From: Pseudomonas sp.
GTDB taxonomy: Bacteria; Pseudomonadota; Gammaproteobacteria; Pseudomonadales; Pseudomonadaceae
Length of the DNA stretch: 64,000 nucleotides
Direction: 5' to 3'
Assembly: GCA_022448005.1 (NCBI GenBank)
Contig: JAKUTK010000007.1
Span: forward strand, 73,324-137,323
The translations under genes and the position numbers were made by a program. The notes under the pieces are model-generated. The model was not told the DNA's origin, did not search any database, and was given only the letters and a program-made list of their open reading frames with translations. Within the stretch, counting starts at the first letter, position 1; every line of letters starts with the position of its first letter. Positions 25,583 through 34,987 of the stretch are shown here, in pieces.

Positions 25583-25688
25583 CCCAGAGCTTGATCAAAT
25601 CAACTACTGCAGCTGTGAAGCCGGAGCCATTTGGCCCTTACTTTGGCTGGGTTGCAGGGTAAGGCGCCACGGCCGCCACGCCGGCCTG

Positions 25689-27344
25689 TTACCAGAACCA
25701 ACCCAACCACAGCAAAGCGGCCAGCAGCCAGGCGCTCATGGTCAGTGCGCTGGTGTTCCAGAAGCGGTTCCAGCGGCGTTCCCGTTGGCGCCAGCGTGAG
25801 GCATCTGGGTGGACGGTTGGTACGGGCATTGGAGGCCGTAGGGTCAGACGTCGCAGTCGCAGCGACAGCGTCAGCGCCGGGTTAGGCAAATTGGCCAGGC
25901 GTGTCGGAACCGTCCAACCACGCTTGAGCGCCACGCCAGCCAAGCCCAGCGCCAGCAGCAGCGGCCACAGCGCCGCCCAGATGCCACCCGGATAGAGCCC
26001 ATGCAACATCGGCTCGCGCAGGGCGGGCCAGAGCCAGGGCAAAAACAGCGCACAACCGCTGAGCAGCGCCCAGGGCAGCAGTTGGGTTAACGGCGGGCGG
26101 TTCGCCGGGGCGTCGCGAACATCCCGACGTAACAGCCATAGCGCGCGGATCAGCAGCAGGGAGGTCGTCAGGCTGCTGAGGCTCAGCCAGATCAGCCAGC
26201 CTTCGAACTCACCGGCATGCCATACGTCTTTCAAAGCCGTTTTGACTGCCCCGCCGCTGGTCAGCGGCAGCCCCACAATCGCCAGTGCCGGCAGCGCCAG
26301 CAGCACCCAGCCGATACGAGAGAGACGACCGGCGTGAATCAACCCTGCGGCTAGAAACAGGGCCCCCTTGGCCAGGCCATGATGGACGCCGTAGAGCATC
26401 AGCACGATGGTCATTGCCGTCAATTGCTCGGGATGCCGCCACGCCAGCGCCAGCAGCATCACCAGATAACCCATCTGACTGACCGACGAATAGGCCAGCA
26501 CTGCTTTGGCCTCTCTCGCAACGAGCCCGAGCAGGGCCGGATAGACGGCACCAAAGATCCCCATGGCAAGCAACACGTCCGCCCAGCTCGACAGCAGCGG
26601 ATCGCTCTCTGGCAGGCAACGCCAGATGCCCAGCAGCCCGGCCTTGAGCATTGCGCCGGACAGAACCGCACTGGCCGGTGCTGGTGCGGCCGGGTGCGCC
26701 AGGGGCAACCAGACATGCAGCGGCCAAAACCCTGCTTTCAAGCCCAGACCGATCAGCAACAAGATCAGCGTCAGGCCGTCCATGGGCAGCGCTTGCCAGG
26801 CAGCGAACGAGAAATCGCCTTGCGCGGCATGGCTGCGCAGCATCAGCCCGGCTAGCAAAGCCATCTCGCCAGTGATCGCCAGCTGCAAATACAACCGTCC
26901 GGCACGCCGCGGTCTGGGTCCACCCTGATGGACGATCAACCCGTAGGCGGCGAGGCTCATGGCACTGAAGCCGAGATAGAAGCTCAACGCATCGGTGGCG
27001 ATGATCAGCAGCAGATTGCCAGCCAGCGCCAACAGCCAGAACGTCCAGAAGCGCAGCCGCTTCGGGTCGTCTTTCTGGCTGCTGCTGGCGAAGATGCCTG
27101 CGCAGCCCCAGAGCACGGCGGTGAACCCCAGCCAGGCGCGGCTGAGGTCGTCACTCGCGCCCCAGCGCACGCCCTCCCATAACATCGGCAGATCCAGCAG
27201 CGCCACTGGCTGGACGACCATCGCCAGCGCCGGCACGCAGGCCAGCCACAGCCAGCCGATGGCGCGCTCGCGCCAGATCGCCAGGCTGGCCGCCGCCAAG
27301 AGCGGCGCCAGCGGCACCAGTAACCAGAGCCAGGCGCCACTCAT
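25689..27344 (-). CDS. Mrp/complex I antiporter-like subunit (third MrpD paralogue, D'')
   Basis: A 551-residue protein with about 14 membrane helices of the NuoL/M/N-MrpA/D family, last gene of the Mrp operon. Key channel lysines are present (GLKAGFWPLHVWLP and KGALFLAAG). The helix-5 Glu, conserved in the two sister subunits (YEMLTL, LELLSL), appears to be Ser here (GFSAMSL), so its proton pathway may differ. The C-terminal about 90 residues are basic with one extra helix. Its start overlaps the stop of the preceding gene (ATGA). Confidence 0.85.
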   Translation of the reverse strand: MSGAWLWLLVPLAPLLAAASLAIWRERAIGWLWLACVPALAMVVQPVALLDLPMLWEGVRWGASDDLSRAWLGFTAVLWGCAGIFASSSQKDDPKRLRFWTFWLLALAGNLLLIIATDALSFYLGFSAMSLAAYGLIVHQGGPRPRRAGRLYLQLAITGEMALLAGLMLRSHAAQGDFSFAAWQALPMDGLTLILLLIGLGLKAGFWPLHVWLPLAHPAAPAPASAVLSGAMLKAGLLGIWRCLPESDPLLSSWADVLLAMGIFGAVYPALLGLVAREAKAVLAYSSVSQMGYLVMLLALAWRHPEQLTAMTIVLMLYGVHHGLAKGALFLAAGLIHAGRLSRIGWVLLALPALAIVGLPLTSGGAVKTALKDVWHAGEFEGWLIWLSLSSLTTSLLLIRALWLLRRDVRDAPANRPPLTQLLPWALLSGCALFLPWLWPALREPMLHGLYPGGIWAALWPLLLALGLAGVALKRGWTVPTRLANLPNPALTLSLRLRRLTLRPPMPVPTVHPDASRWRQRERRWNRFWNTSALTMSAWLLAALLWLGWFW

Positions 27345-28837
27345 AGCGCGAACTCTCGGTTGACGATCAGTTGCGCCCAGCCCAGCGGGCTCAAAGCCGT
27401 ACCCGCCAACACACCCACTAGCACCGACAGCATGGCCGTGAACAGCGCAGGCAAGAGCAGCATCCAGTGCGTTTCCCAGCGTTCCTCACGCCAGTTGTCA
27501 GCATGCCAGTCGGCGGGCGGAGAGAACCAGCCACGCCACAGCAATGGCAGAAAATAGCCGGCGTTGAGCAGTGCCGAGCCCATCAGTACCAGCAGCACCC
27601 AGTCCTGGCCGACCTCCAGCGCGCCCATGCCCAACGCCCACTTGCTGACGAAGCCGGCAATCGGCGGGATGCCGATCATGCCTAGCGCACCAATGCTGAA
27701 AGCAGTCATGGTCAGCGGCATACGTCGGCCGACACCGTCCATTTCACGGATGCGATGAATCCCCAGGGTTTCGGCAAAGTTGCCTGCACAATAGAACAAG
27801 GTGACCTTCATCAAGCCTTGATGAACCAGGTGGGCCAGCCCGCCAACCGCTGCGATGGGGCCGAGTAGCGCAACGCCCAACGTGACATACGACACCTGAC
27901 TGATGGTCGAGTAGGCCAGGCGCTTTTTCAGCTCTTGTTGCTGCAAGGCGCGCACCGAGCCGTAAAGAATGGTCGCCGCGGCCAGCCACAGCAGCGGCTC
28001 GGCCATGTCCAGTTGATCCATCGCCTCGGCGCCATAGACGTCGTAGACCACCCGTATTATCCCGAACGCACCGGCCTTGACCACCGCCACCGCATGCAAC
28101 AGCGCACTGACCGGCGCCGGCGCCACCATCGCCTTCGGCAGCCAGCCGTGCAGCGGGATCAACGCCGCCTTGACCCCAAGCCCGGCAACCAGCAGGACGA
28201 AGGCGACCCGCAAGGCCAGGTCGTGCTCGCCCACCGCTGGAAGCAGGTAGCCGCCCGGCTGGAAGTCCTGCCCGCCGGCCAAGCCATGCAGCAGCGCCAC
28301 GCCCATCAGCACCAGCGCACCGCCGCCAACGGTGTAAGCCAGGTAAACGCGCCCGGCCCGCAGCGCTTCGGCCGTACCGCGATGCACCACCAGCGGGAAC
28401 GTCGCCAAGGTCAGCATCTCGTAGAACAACAGAAAGCTGACCAGGTTGCCCGCCAGTGCGAGGCCTACGGTGGCGCTCACGCAAAGGCTGAAGTAACCGA
28501 AGAAGCGCGACTGCAACGGAGAATTTTCAAGGTAGCCAATGGCGTAAATGGTAGTGGCCAGCCACAGCACCGACGACAATGCGACGAACAACAGCGACAG
28601 CGCATCGCCCTGCAGCACCAGCGGCGCGCCGGGAAGGAATGGCAGACTGAAGCGAAACTCCAGGCCTTTGCTCACGCCATAGATCAGCGCCACCACCAGC
28701 AACAGCTTGATCACCACGCCACAGAGGTTGAGCGTGACCCGCAACCGATGCTGGTCTTCGTGCAGGGTGAAGATCAGAAGGCCCGGCACCAGCGAGCTGA
28801 GCACGATGGCCAGCGGTAGCCAATGGGTCCAATTCAT
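27341..28837 (-). CDS. Mrp antiporter subunit D-like (second copy, D')
   Basis: A 498-residue polytopic antiporter-like subunit. The helix-5 Glu is in FYEMLTLATFPLVVHRG and the channel Lys in GVKAALIPLHGWLPKAM; HLVHQGLMKVTLFYCAG and GIPPIAGFVSKW are typical of MrpD/NuoN-like proteins. The start is MNWTHWL, overlapping the previous gene by ATGA; the frame runs 29 codons further upstream inside that gene. It is expected to move protons or cations as part of the Mrp complex. Confidence 0.88.
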   Translation of the reverse strand: MNWTHWLPLAIVLSSLVPGLLIFTLHEDQHRLRVTLNLCGVVIKLLLVVALIYGVSKGLEFRFSLPFLPGAPLVLQGDALSLLFVALSSVLWLATTIYAIGYLENSPLQSRFFGYFSLCVSATVGLALAGNLVSFLLFYEMLTLATFPLVVHRGTAEALRAGRVYLAYTVGGGALVLMGVALLHGLAGGQDFQPGGYLLPAVGEHDLALRVAFVLLVAGLGVKAALIPLHGWLPKAMVAPAPVSALLHAVAVVKAGAFGIIRVVYDVYGAEAMDQLDMAEPLLWLAAATILYGSVRALQQQELKKRLAYSTISQVSYVTLGVALLGPIAAVGGLAHLVHQGLMKVTLFYCAGNFAETLGIHRIREMDGVGRRMPLTMTAFSIGALGMIGIPPIAGFVSKWALGMGALEVGQDWVLLVLMGSALLNAGYFLPLLWRGWFSPPADWHADNWREERWETHWMLLLPALFTAMLSVLVGVLAGTALSPLGWAQLIVNREFAL

Positions 28838-30258
28838 CGCGCCACCCCACCGAGCCAGAGCAGCAAGGGCTCGCTGATCAGCGCCAGGCTGAGCACCAAC
28901 AGCGCCGGCAGCATCGCCAGCCATTGCGCAACGGGATCAGGCTTGACGCTGGGTGGGTTGGGCCGTGCACGATCGAAGCCCAGCGCCACCACACGGAACA
29001 CATAGGCCGCCGACATCAGCGTGCCGAGCAGCACACCAAAAGCCCATGGCCAGTGCTGCGGTTGCTCGAACAGCGGCTGCAGCAACAGCCACTTGGCGAG
29101 AAAGCCTCCACTGGGCGGCAGGCCGATCAAGCTGCCACCGGCAACCGCGAAGGTCGCCATGGCCACCGGCATGTTCTGGCTGGCCCCTTTCAGCGCGCGT
29201 ACCCGACGCGTACCCAGCACCCGCTGTAGCTCACCAGCAGCCAGGAACATCGACACCTTGGCCAGCCCATGCGCCAGGATGAACAGCCACAACGCTGCCT
29301 CCATTCGCGGCTCCTGCCAATGCAGCAGCAGGCCGAGCGCCAACAGCGCATAGCCCAGCTGCGCAACCGTCGAATAGGCCACCAGCATTTTCAGACGTGG
29401 CGCGCGCAGCGCCGACCAGCCGCCAGATATCAACGCCAGGATGCCGGCCCCGGCGAACAGAAACCCGGCCTGACGCCCGAGCTCCGGTGGCGCGATCTGG
29501 CTCCAGATCAGCCACAGAATATAAATCGGTCCCTTGACCACCAGCGCGGAGAGCAAGGCGCTGACCGCCGTCGGTGCGCCGGAATGCGCCGGGGGCAACC
29601 ACAGGTGCAGCGGCCACAATGCCGCCTTGAGCATCAGCCCGACACTCATCAGCAATAGCGCCAGCCGGGTCGTGTTGTCGGCCTCGGTCAGCTCGGCCAG
29701 CACCAGCACATCGAGCACGCCGTAGCGGCCATAGAACAACGCCACGCCGAACAGGTAAGCGAGCGACCCCGCCAGCGACAGCATCAGGTAGTTGAAGGCC
29801 GGTCGATAGGCCTTGCGCCCGACCAGTGCTACTAGCGCCACGGCACAGAGGCTCAGCAATTCAAGCGTGACGTACAGGTTGAACAGGTCCGCCGATAGCC
29901 ACAGTGCGACCAGCGAGGCATGCAACAGGCAGGACAACGGCCAGTAATCCTCGTTGCCAGTGGCGTGCGGGCTGCGCGCTGCGTAGAGCGCGACCAGCAG
30001 ATGCAGGCCGGCGGTAAAGACCATCAGCAGCGCGGTGAGCGGGGTCAGCTGGAACCGGATCGCCAACGGTGTCTCCCAACCGCCGATCTGCAACAGCTGC
30101 GGCCCGAGGCTGATCGCCTGCTGCAAGGCAAACGCCGCGGCAATCAGGCTGGCGGCGCTCATCAGGATCACGCAGAGGCCACTGCGAGCCGGCCGCAGCA
30201 ACACCAGCAGCAGAGCTGCAAGCAGCGGTAGGGACAGGCTCAGCAACGCCGCATTCAT
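28834..30258 (-). CDS. mrpD: Mrp antiporter subunit D (first copy)
   Basis: A 474-residue MrpD with 14 predicted helices. The helix-5 Glu lies in YVTLELLSLCAVALVAL, and the Lys-bearing loop is LMLKAALWPLHLWLPPAHSGAPTAVSALLSALVVKG. FILAHGLAKVSMFLAAGEL and GLPPSGGFLAKW follow. It sits directly after mrpC with an ATGA overlap, the canonical C-D order. It forms one antiport path of the multisubunit Na+(K+)/H+ antiporter. Confidence 0.92.
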   Translation of the reverse strand: MNAALLSLSLPLLAALLLVLLRPARSGLCVILMSAASLIAAAFALQQAISLGPQLLQIGGWETPLAIRFQLTPLTALLMVFTAGLHLLVALYAARSPHATGNEDYWPLSCLLHASLVALWLSADLFNLYVTLELLSLCAVALVALVGRKAYRPAFNYLMLSLAGSLAYLFGVALFYGRYGVLDVLVLAELTEADNTTRLALLLMSVGLMLKAALWPLHLWLPPAHSGAPTAVSALLSALVVKGPIYILWLIWSQIAPPELGRQAGFLFAGAGILALISGGWSALRAPRLKMLVAYSTVAQLGYALLALGLLLHWQEPRMEAALWLFILAHGLAKVSMFLAAGELQRVLGTRRVRALKGASQNMPVAMATFAVAGGSLIGLPPSGGFLAKWLLLQPLFEQPQHWPWAFGVLLGTLMSAAYVFRVVALGFDRARPNPPSVKPDPVAQWLAMLPALLVLSLALISEPLLLWLGGVAR

Positions 30259-30554
30259 TGTCGCGGCTCCTGCTGGCCCTTTGAATGCTCTTGACCTTGC
30301 GCCACGCCGGCCAACCGCAACGCCAGGGCGGTGGCGCTGACCGCCACCACCAGCCCGGTCACCACCAGCGCTATCAGCAGCGGATCGCTCGGCTGGCTGC
30401 GCGCCGCCAGGGCAATCATCACCAGAAACACGCCACTGCCCATCAGGTTGAAGGCGATGATCCGGCGCAGTGCCTGACGCAATGTCAGCAGGCCGTGCAG
30501 CCCCAGTAACCAGAGCGTGGCACCGATGATCATCCAGAACAGGCTACTGCTCAT
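30255..30554 (-). CDS. mrpC: Mrp antiporter subunit C
   Basis: A 99-residue NuoK-like subunit with three helices and family features (GLHGLLTLRQALRRIIAFNLMGSGVFLVMIAL, DPLLIALVVTGLVVAVSATALALRL). The start at 30554 overlaps the stop of the fused A/B gene by ATGA. Confidence 0.9.
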   Translation of the reverse strand: MSSSLFWMIIGATLWLLGLHGLLTLRQALRRIIAFNLMGSGVFLVMIALAARSQPSDPLLIALVVTGLVVAVSATALALRLAGVAQGQEHSKGQQEPRQ

Positions 30555-31462
30555 GAGGAGACATCCTCCCCTTCGCCCACCACCAGCAGGCTGAGGCTCG
30601 CAGCGATCGACAGGGTCGCTACGCTCTCGATCAGGACGATGAGCAGCTTGGCCGCCCCGCTTGGGTAAGTCAGCCAGCCCTCGCCCAGCCAGGCGGTCAT
30701 CAACGCAACACCGATAAAGACCAGCAGGCCGCCCAGCACCAGCAAGCGCAACGGCGTGAATGACCAGCGCAACCGTGGCACCAAGCCCGACAAGCGCAGT
30801 AGCACCACACCCGAGGCCAGTAGCGCCCCAGCCTGAAAGGCGCCACCTGGCGCACTGGCTCCGCGCCAAAGAATGTAGCCGGCAGCCAGCACCAGCAGCG
30901 GGGCCAGCACCCGCGCCCAGGCTCGTAGAAGCGGCCAGGGCTCCGCCAGATCCAGCGGTCGCGGCCCCAGTTGCCGAGCACCAAGCAGCGCCAGCAGCAG
31001 GACGGCCAGTTCCAGCAGCGTGTCCCAGGCGCGGTAGTTCAGCAGCACGGCGGTTACCGGGTGGCTGACACCGGTCTCATCCAGATGCCGTGTGATCAGC
31101 GCCGGCATACGCGGCTCTATCTCGCTCAGTGGCGCCAGCCCTTGCACCAGCAGGATCAGCATTGGCAGCACCACAGCCGCGGCGCCCAGGCGCAGTCGCG
31201 TACCGGTGGCATCTGGCAGATCCGCCGGCCCGGGCTGGCGCGCCAGTGCGGTGAACAGCAGAACACCCGTCAGCCCGGCGCCAATCGCCGCTTCGGCCAA
31301 CGCCAGGTCCGCTGCGCCCAGGCGCGCCCAGATCAACGCCAGCGCGAGGCCGAAGGCGATGAACAGCAGCACGCTGGTGTAGAGGTTACGACCATGCAGC
31401 GCGCCAAAGGCGAGCCCCAACAGCAGCAGGCCAAGCACGCCGTCGAACAGCCATTCAGTCAT
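30551..31462 (-). CDS. fused MrpA C-terminal (MbhD/E-like) and MrpB subunit
   Basis: A 303-residue membrane protein. The first 75 residues match DUF4040/MbhD (ALHGRNLYTSVLLFIAFGLALALIW, then LALAEAAIGAGLTGVLLFTAL). A middle part resembles MbhE (HPVTAVLLNYRAWDTLLELAVLLLALLG). The last 130 residues resemble MnhB/MrpB (SAPGGAFQAGALLASGVVLL). In many Mrp systems the first two parts lie at the C-terminus of MrpA; in Mbh they are separate genes. Here they are joined to MrpB instead. The start MTEWLF overlaps the mrpG stop. Confidence 0.85.
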   Translation of the reverse strand: MTEWLFDGVLGLLLLGLAFGALHGRNLYTSVLLFIAFGLALALIWARLGAADLALAEAAIGAGLTGVLLFTALARQPGPADLPDATGTRLRLGAAAVVLPMLILLVQGLAPLSEIEPRMPALITRHLDETGVSHPVTAVLLNYRAWDTLLELAVLLLALLGARQLGPRPLDLAEPWPLLRAWARVLAPLLVLAAGYILWRGASAPGGAFQAGALLASGVVLLRLSGLVPRLRWSFTPLRLLVLGGLLVFIGVALMTAWLGEGWLTYPSGAAKLLIVLIESVATLSIAASLSLLVVGEGEDVSS

Positions 31463-31751
31463 CGCGCGACTCCTCACCGGCCTGTCGCGCCAGCAACTGG
31501 CAGGCGGTGGCGCTGGAGGCCAGCAGCAACAGCCAGATCAGCACCATCTGCCCAACCTCCCATAGGCTGTCGGCACGCAGCGAGAGGCCGGCAATCACCA
31601 GCCCGAGGCCCAGGGTGTCCGCTTTGGTTAACGCATGCAGACGGCTGACGGTGTCGGGAAAGCGCAGCAGACCGATACTGCCCGCCACGAAAAACAGCAA
31701 ACCGCCGATCAGCAGCAGCCAGCTGAGGCCATCCAGCAGCAGCTCAGTCAT
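31455..31751 (-). CDS. mrpG: Mrp antiporter subunit G
   Basis: A 98-residue, three-helix MnhG/PhaG-like protein with the family stretch GSIGLLRFPDTVSRLHALTKADTLGLGLVI. It overlaps its neighbours at both ends by 8 bp. Essential accessory subunit of Mrp complexes, of unknown mechanism. Confidence 0.92.
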   Translation of the reverse strand: MTELLLDGLSWLLLIGGLLFFVAGSIGLLRFPDTVSRLHALTKADTLGLGLVIAGLSLRADSLWEVGQMVLIWLLLLASSATACQLLARQAGEESRDD

Positions 31752-31995
31752 GCCGGCCCCTGCGCAACAATTGCACCAGCGCGGCGCTTGCGACTGCTGC
31801 GAGTAACCCCAGCAGCAGCGCCACGTCACGCAACGCCGGTTGGTGTTGCCATTGAGCAAGCACCAACAGCAAGGCCGTGCCGGTGGTGCCGAACAGCTGA
31901 ATCGCCAGCAGCCGATCCACCCGACCCGGCCCCCACACCACGCGGCCGAGCCCGATGATGATGGTTAGCAGCAGCAGGGACGCGTACACCGCCAT
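31744..31995 (-). CDS. mrpF: Mrp antiporter subunit F
   Basis: An 83-residue, three-helix MrpF/PhaF protein (RVVWGPGRVDRLLAIQLFGTTGTALLLVL). It starts at the ATG at 31995, overlapping the mrpE stop, and ends inside mrpG. Confidence 0.9.
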   Translation of the reverse strand: MAVYASLLLLTIIIGLGRVVWGPGRVDRLLAIQLFGTTGTALLLVLAQWQHQPALRDVALLLGLLAAVASAALVQLLRRGRHD

Positions 31996-32486
31996 CAATG
32001 CGAGCGCCCCCGCACCAGGAGCTGCTCAAGTCGCTGTTCGAGTTCGCTCACGGTGGGTTTCCACGGTTGGCGCTCATCAAGCACATGCACCCGCATCTGG
32101 TCGCCCTCCACTCGCGAGGCCAGGGTGCCGGGTAACAGGCCGACCAGCGCAGAGAGCACCAGCCGCACCTGAGGCGAAGAGCTAGCAATCGGATAGTCGA
32201 GCCACGCGGGCTGCAGCGGTCGGCGTGGATGAACCGCACGCACGGCCACATCCCAGGCGCCAGCGGCCATCCTGCCGAGAAAGAAACCGACAAACCCAGG
32301 CAGCGCCCGCAGCGACGGGTGCCAGGGTCGCAACCCTAACCAAACTGAAAGCCCTGCGGCCAACAGGATGGTCGGTACGCCCAGCGACCATCCGCCACCT
32401 TCGCTGAAGAGTGCCCAGACCAACGCATAGATCACCACCCAGCCCAACCCATCCAACCATCGGCGAGCGCTTCCGACCTCCATCAT
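31995..32486 (-). CDS. mrpE: Mrp antiporter subunit E
   Basis: A 163-residue MrpE: two N-terminal helices, GRMAAGAWDVAVRAVHPRRPLQPAW, and the cytosolic domain LVSALVGLLPGTLASRVEG-like with HVLDERQPW. First gene of the antiporter operon. AGGAG lies 8 bases before the ATG of MMEVGS (an ATG one codon later is also possible). An 84-bp gap separates it from the GH65 gene upstream on the same strand, so the two blocks may share a transcript. Confidence 0.9.
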   Translation of the reverse strand: MMEVGSARRWLDGLGWVVIYALVWALFSEGGGWSLGVPTILLAAGLSVWLGLRPWHPSLRALPGFVGFFLGRMAAGAWDVAVRAVHPRRPLQPAWLDYPIASSSPQVRLVLSALVGLLPGTLASRVEGDQMRVHVLDERQPWKPTVSELEQRLEQLLVRGRSH

Positions 32487-32569
32487 CACTGCGTCTCCTT
32501 GTCTGGCACGTTCTGTTATGGAACGGGCTCTGGACCGGACGTTCCGCTGGATCGACGGGCTGGCGTGTT

Positions 32570-34987
32570 TCAATGCGTTGCCGAGCGATTCTGCGGCGTC
32601 GGGATGGCGATCTCGAGCGACTCGCCCGGCCCCAGCTGGCACCTGCCTTGAGCATAGTGCAGCGGCACCGAACCCGAGTTTTCATGGGCGGCGCGAACCC
32701 ACAGCGAGCCGTCAGCCAGTTGCAGATGCAGGCGCGCCTGCCGGAACACCAGCGACAGCGCTATCTGCTGCAGCTCCGGCGGTGGCGAGGGAAAGATGTA
32801 CAGGCCATCAAGCTCCAGACGAACCCCGAGGTAATGGCGCTGCAACACGTCGAGCGAGCCACACATTGCGCCGAGATGGATGCCTTCCTGAGTGCCGCTG
32901 TTGCCTGGCGAACCCAGATCGGTGGCCAGGGCCTGCTGGTAGTAGGACCAGGACGCCTCGCTGTCGATACCCGCCAGCGCACCGGCGCAGACAACCTTCG
33001 ACAAACTCGACTCATGGGTGATGCGGGCGAGGTGATAGGCGACGGTGTGGCGTGTGCAGGCCATGTCATGGCGGTAACCCATACGCTCAAGGATCTGCTG
33101 CAGTGTCTGTCGGGGTAGCAAGTGATAAGCCATCAGCACATCGGCCTGTTTGGTCAGCTGGTAGCGATCGCAGCTGTCATGCCGCGCTTCGAGCATCCAG
33201 TCCAAGCGCGGCCGGTCGCCGTGCAGCCACTCCTGCGATGGCGCTTCCAGCTTGTCGAAACCTTCGAACTGGCTGAGCAATTGATCGTCGACGAATGGCA
33301 GGTAAAGACCTTCTGCAATCGCTTGCCAGTGTTCCGGCTCGTCCGGTTCCAACGCCAGTCTTTGCCGTAGCGCGGTTGCATCGGGCTCGCTGAGTAACGC
33401 CAGCACCTGCCGCGCGCGGTCGAGCGTCCAGGCCGCCATCAGATTGGTGTAAGTGTTGTTGTTCAACCCCGGCTCTGCCGCGTCCGGGTAGCTATTGTGA
33501 TATTCGTCAGGGCCGATCACACCGCAGATCAGATAGCGCTGCCGCGACGCATCGAACTGCGCCAGGCTGGCCCAGAAACGCGCCACTTCAATGATCAGCT
33601 CACCGACCGGCCCGGCCAGCAACGCCTCGTCGGCGGTGGCCAGATACAGCTGCCAGGCGTCGTACGCCACGGCCGAACCGATATGCCGCTGCAGGCGGGT
33701 GTGGTCGGCCATCCAGCGACCGGACATCGGGTTGCACTGCCACGGCGGCGTTTCTTCTTCGCCCGTGCGTGCGCTGCGCCAGGGGAACATGGCCCCCCGC
33801 AGCCCAGCGCGACGGGCCCGTTCGCGGGCCTTGTCGAGCCGCGCATAACGGTAGTCGAGCAGGCTTCTGGCGAGTTCGGGCCAATGAGTGGTGAGTACCG
33901 GGTAGGCGAACAGCTCGTCCCAGAATACCTGGCCGTAATAGCCTTCCATCCAACCCCGAGGCGGAAAGCCAAGGTCACGCCCAACGCTGAGTGGCGACAC
34001 GGTCTGCAGCAGGTGAAAGGCATGAAAGTGCAGCGCATGCTGCAGCTGCGGATCGTCCGCAGTGAGCGCGAGCCCCTGCCACAGCCTTTGCCAGGCTTCG
34101 GTGCTCGCCTGTTCCAACTGCTCATAACCGTCACATGGCAACTGTCGCTGTGCCTCGACACGCGCATCCTCGTCGGTTGCGGGTCGTTCCTCGTCGACCA
34201 GCACCACCGCGCACTTCTCGATGATCAGCCGGCCGCTGTCCGGCACGGTGCAGTCCGTCTGCTGGATCAACCGATGATCATCGAGGGTGGCGCGCCATTG
34301 CAGGGGTTGCTCGGGCGTCCTGATCTCTGTCGCCATCGCCAGTCGGCGGCGATGGTCGTGCAGCCAGGCGCTGAGTGCGGCCGCGCCCTTCTCGTCATGG
34401 TCGAAGGCAAGGTGCTGCAATCGCCGTCCTTCATAGGCACGGTTGCGGCGAACCCCAGCGTTGCGTACGCCACCGTCCAGCATTGTCCGCAGGCGCAGTT
34501 TGAGGCCGGGCGGCAACTGCAGCTCCCAGCGCAGCACGGCGAGATTGGGCGTCGCCATGCTGACCAGACGACGTTCCAGCAACCTCACCCGATATTCAGC
34601 CAGATCGAATTCGAGGTGCCGTTCGAGCACGCCGGTGTCCAGGCTCAGCGTTTGCCGATAGCGCTGCAGGTCGACCCTATCGAGGCTGAACCAATCGCCA
34701 TCATCTAACGCAAAGCTGAGACCGAAGGGGTCCGGCAAGTTGACCAGAGCGGCCATCTGCACCGAGTCACCATTGACCTCTCGCGGCGCCTCGTCATACC
34801 AGCCGGCGCGGTAGAAACCCGCGTAGTGTTCGCTGTCATTCGCACGGGGTGTTACCGAAGCTTCCGGCGCACTGGCCTGCCACGACAAGACTCCGTTGCC
34901 CAGCGCGAGCAAGGCTTCGCGCCGTCGCTCATCGCCGCGGTCGTAATGCTCGAAGACGATCTGGCATCGCGTGTTCGGCTCAGCCAT
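32570..34987 (-). CDS. glycoside hydrolase family 65 protein (disaccharide phosphorylase or trehalase-like)
   Basis: An 805-residue enzyme of the GH65 fold: N-terminal beta-sandwich, then an (alpha/alpha)6 barrel. The catalytic acid is the Glu of GVIGPDEYHNSY (about residue 493), followed by the typical NNNTYTN. The substrate-binding stretch GWMEGYYGQVFWDELFAYPV is present. The family contains maltose, trehalose and kojibiose phosphorylases as well as acid trehalases, and I cannot choose between them. It overlaps the PfkB kinase gene by 8 bp, suggesting the released sugar is phosphorylated next. No sugar transporter is adjacent, so the substrate may be internal (for instance trehalose or a compatible solute). 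Confidence 0.88.
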   Translation of the reverse strand: MAEPNTRCQIVFEHYDRGDERRREALLALGNGVLSWQASAPEASVTPRANDSEHYAGFYRAGWYDEAPREVNGDSVQMAALVNLPDPFGLSFALDDGDWFSLDRVDLQRYRQTLSLDTGVLERHLEFDLAEYRVRLLERRLVSMATPNLAVLRWELQLPPGLKLRLRTMLDGGVRNAGVRRNRAYEGRRLQHLAFDHDEKGAAALSAWLHDHRRRLAMATEIRTPEQPLQWRATLDDHRLIQQTDCTVPDSGRLIIEKCAVVLVDEERPATDEDARVEAQRQLPCDGYEQLEQASTEAWQRLWQGLALTADDPQLQHALHFHAFHLLQTVSPLSVGRDLGFPPRGWMEGYYGQVFWDELFAYPVLTTHWPELARSLLDYRYARLDKARERARRAGLRGAMFPWRSARTGEEETPPWQCNPMSGRWMADHTRLQRHIGSAVAYDAWQLYLATADEALLAGPVGELIIEVARFWASLAQFDASRQRYLICGVIGPDEYHNSYPDAAEPGLNNNTYTNLMAAWTLDRARQVLALLSEPDATALRQRLALEPDEPEHWQAIAEGLYLPFVDDQLLSQFEGFDKLEAPSQEWLHGDRPRLDWMLEARHDSCDRYQLTKQADVLMAYHLLPRQTLQQILERMGYRHDMACTRHTVAYHLARITHESSLSKVVCAGALAGIDSEASWSYYQQALATDLGSPGNSGTQEGIHLGAMCGSLDVLQRHYLGVRLELDGLYIFPSPPPELQQIALSLVFRQARLHLQLADGSLWVRAAHENSGSVPLHYAQGRCQLGPGESLEIAIPTPQNRSATH

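Noticed and set aside
27935..28819. Plus-strand 294-codon frame across the Mrp region
   Set aside because: Antisense to the second MrpD-like gene; extremely Gln/His/Arg-rich.
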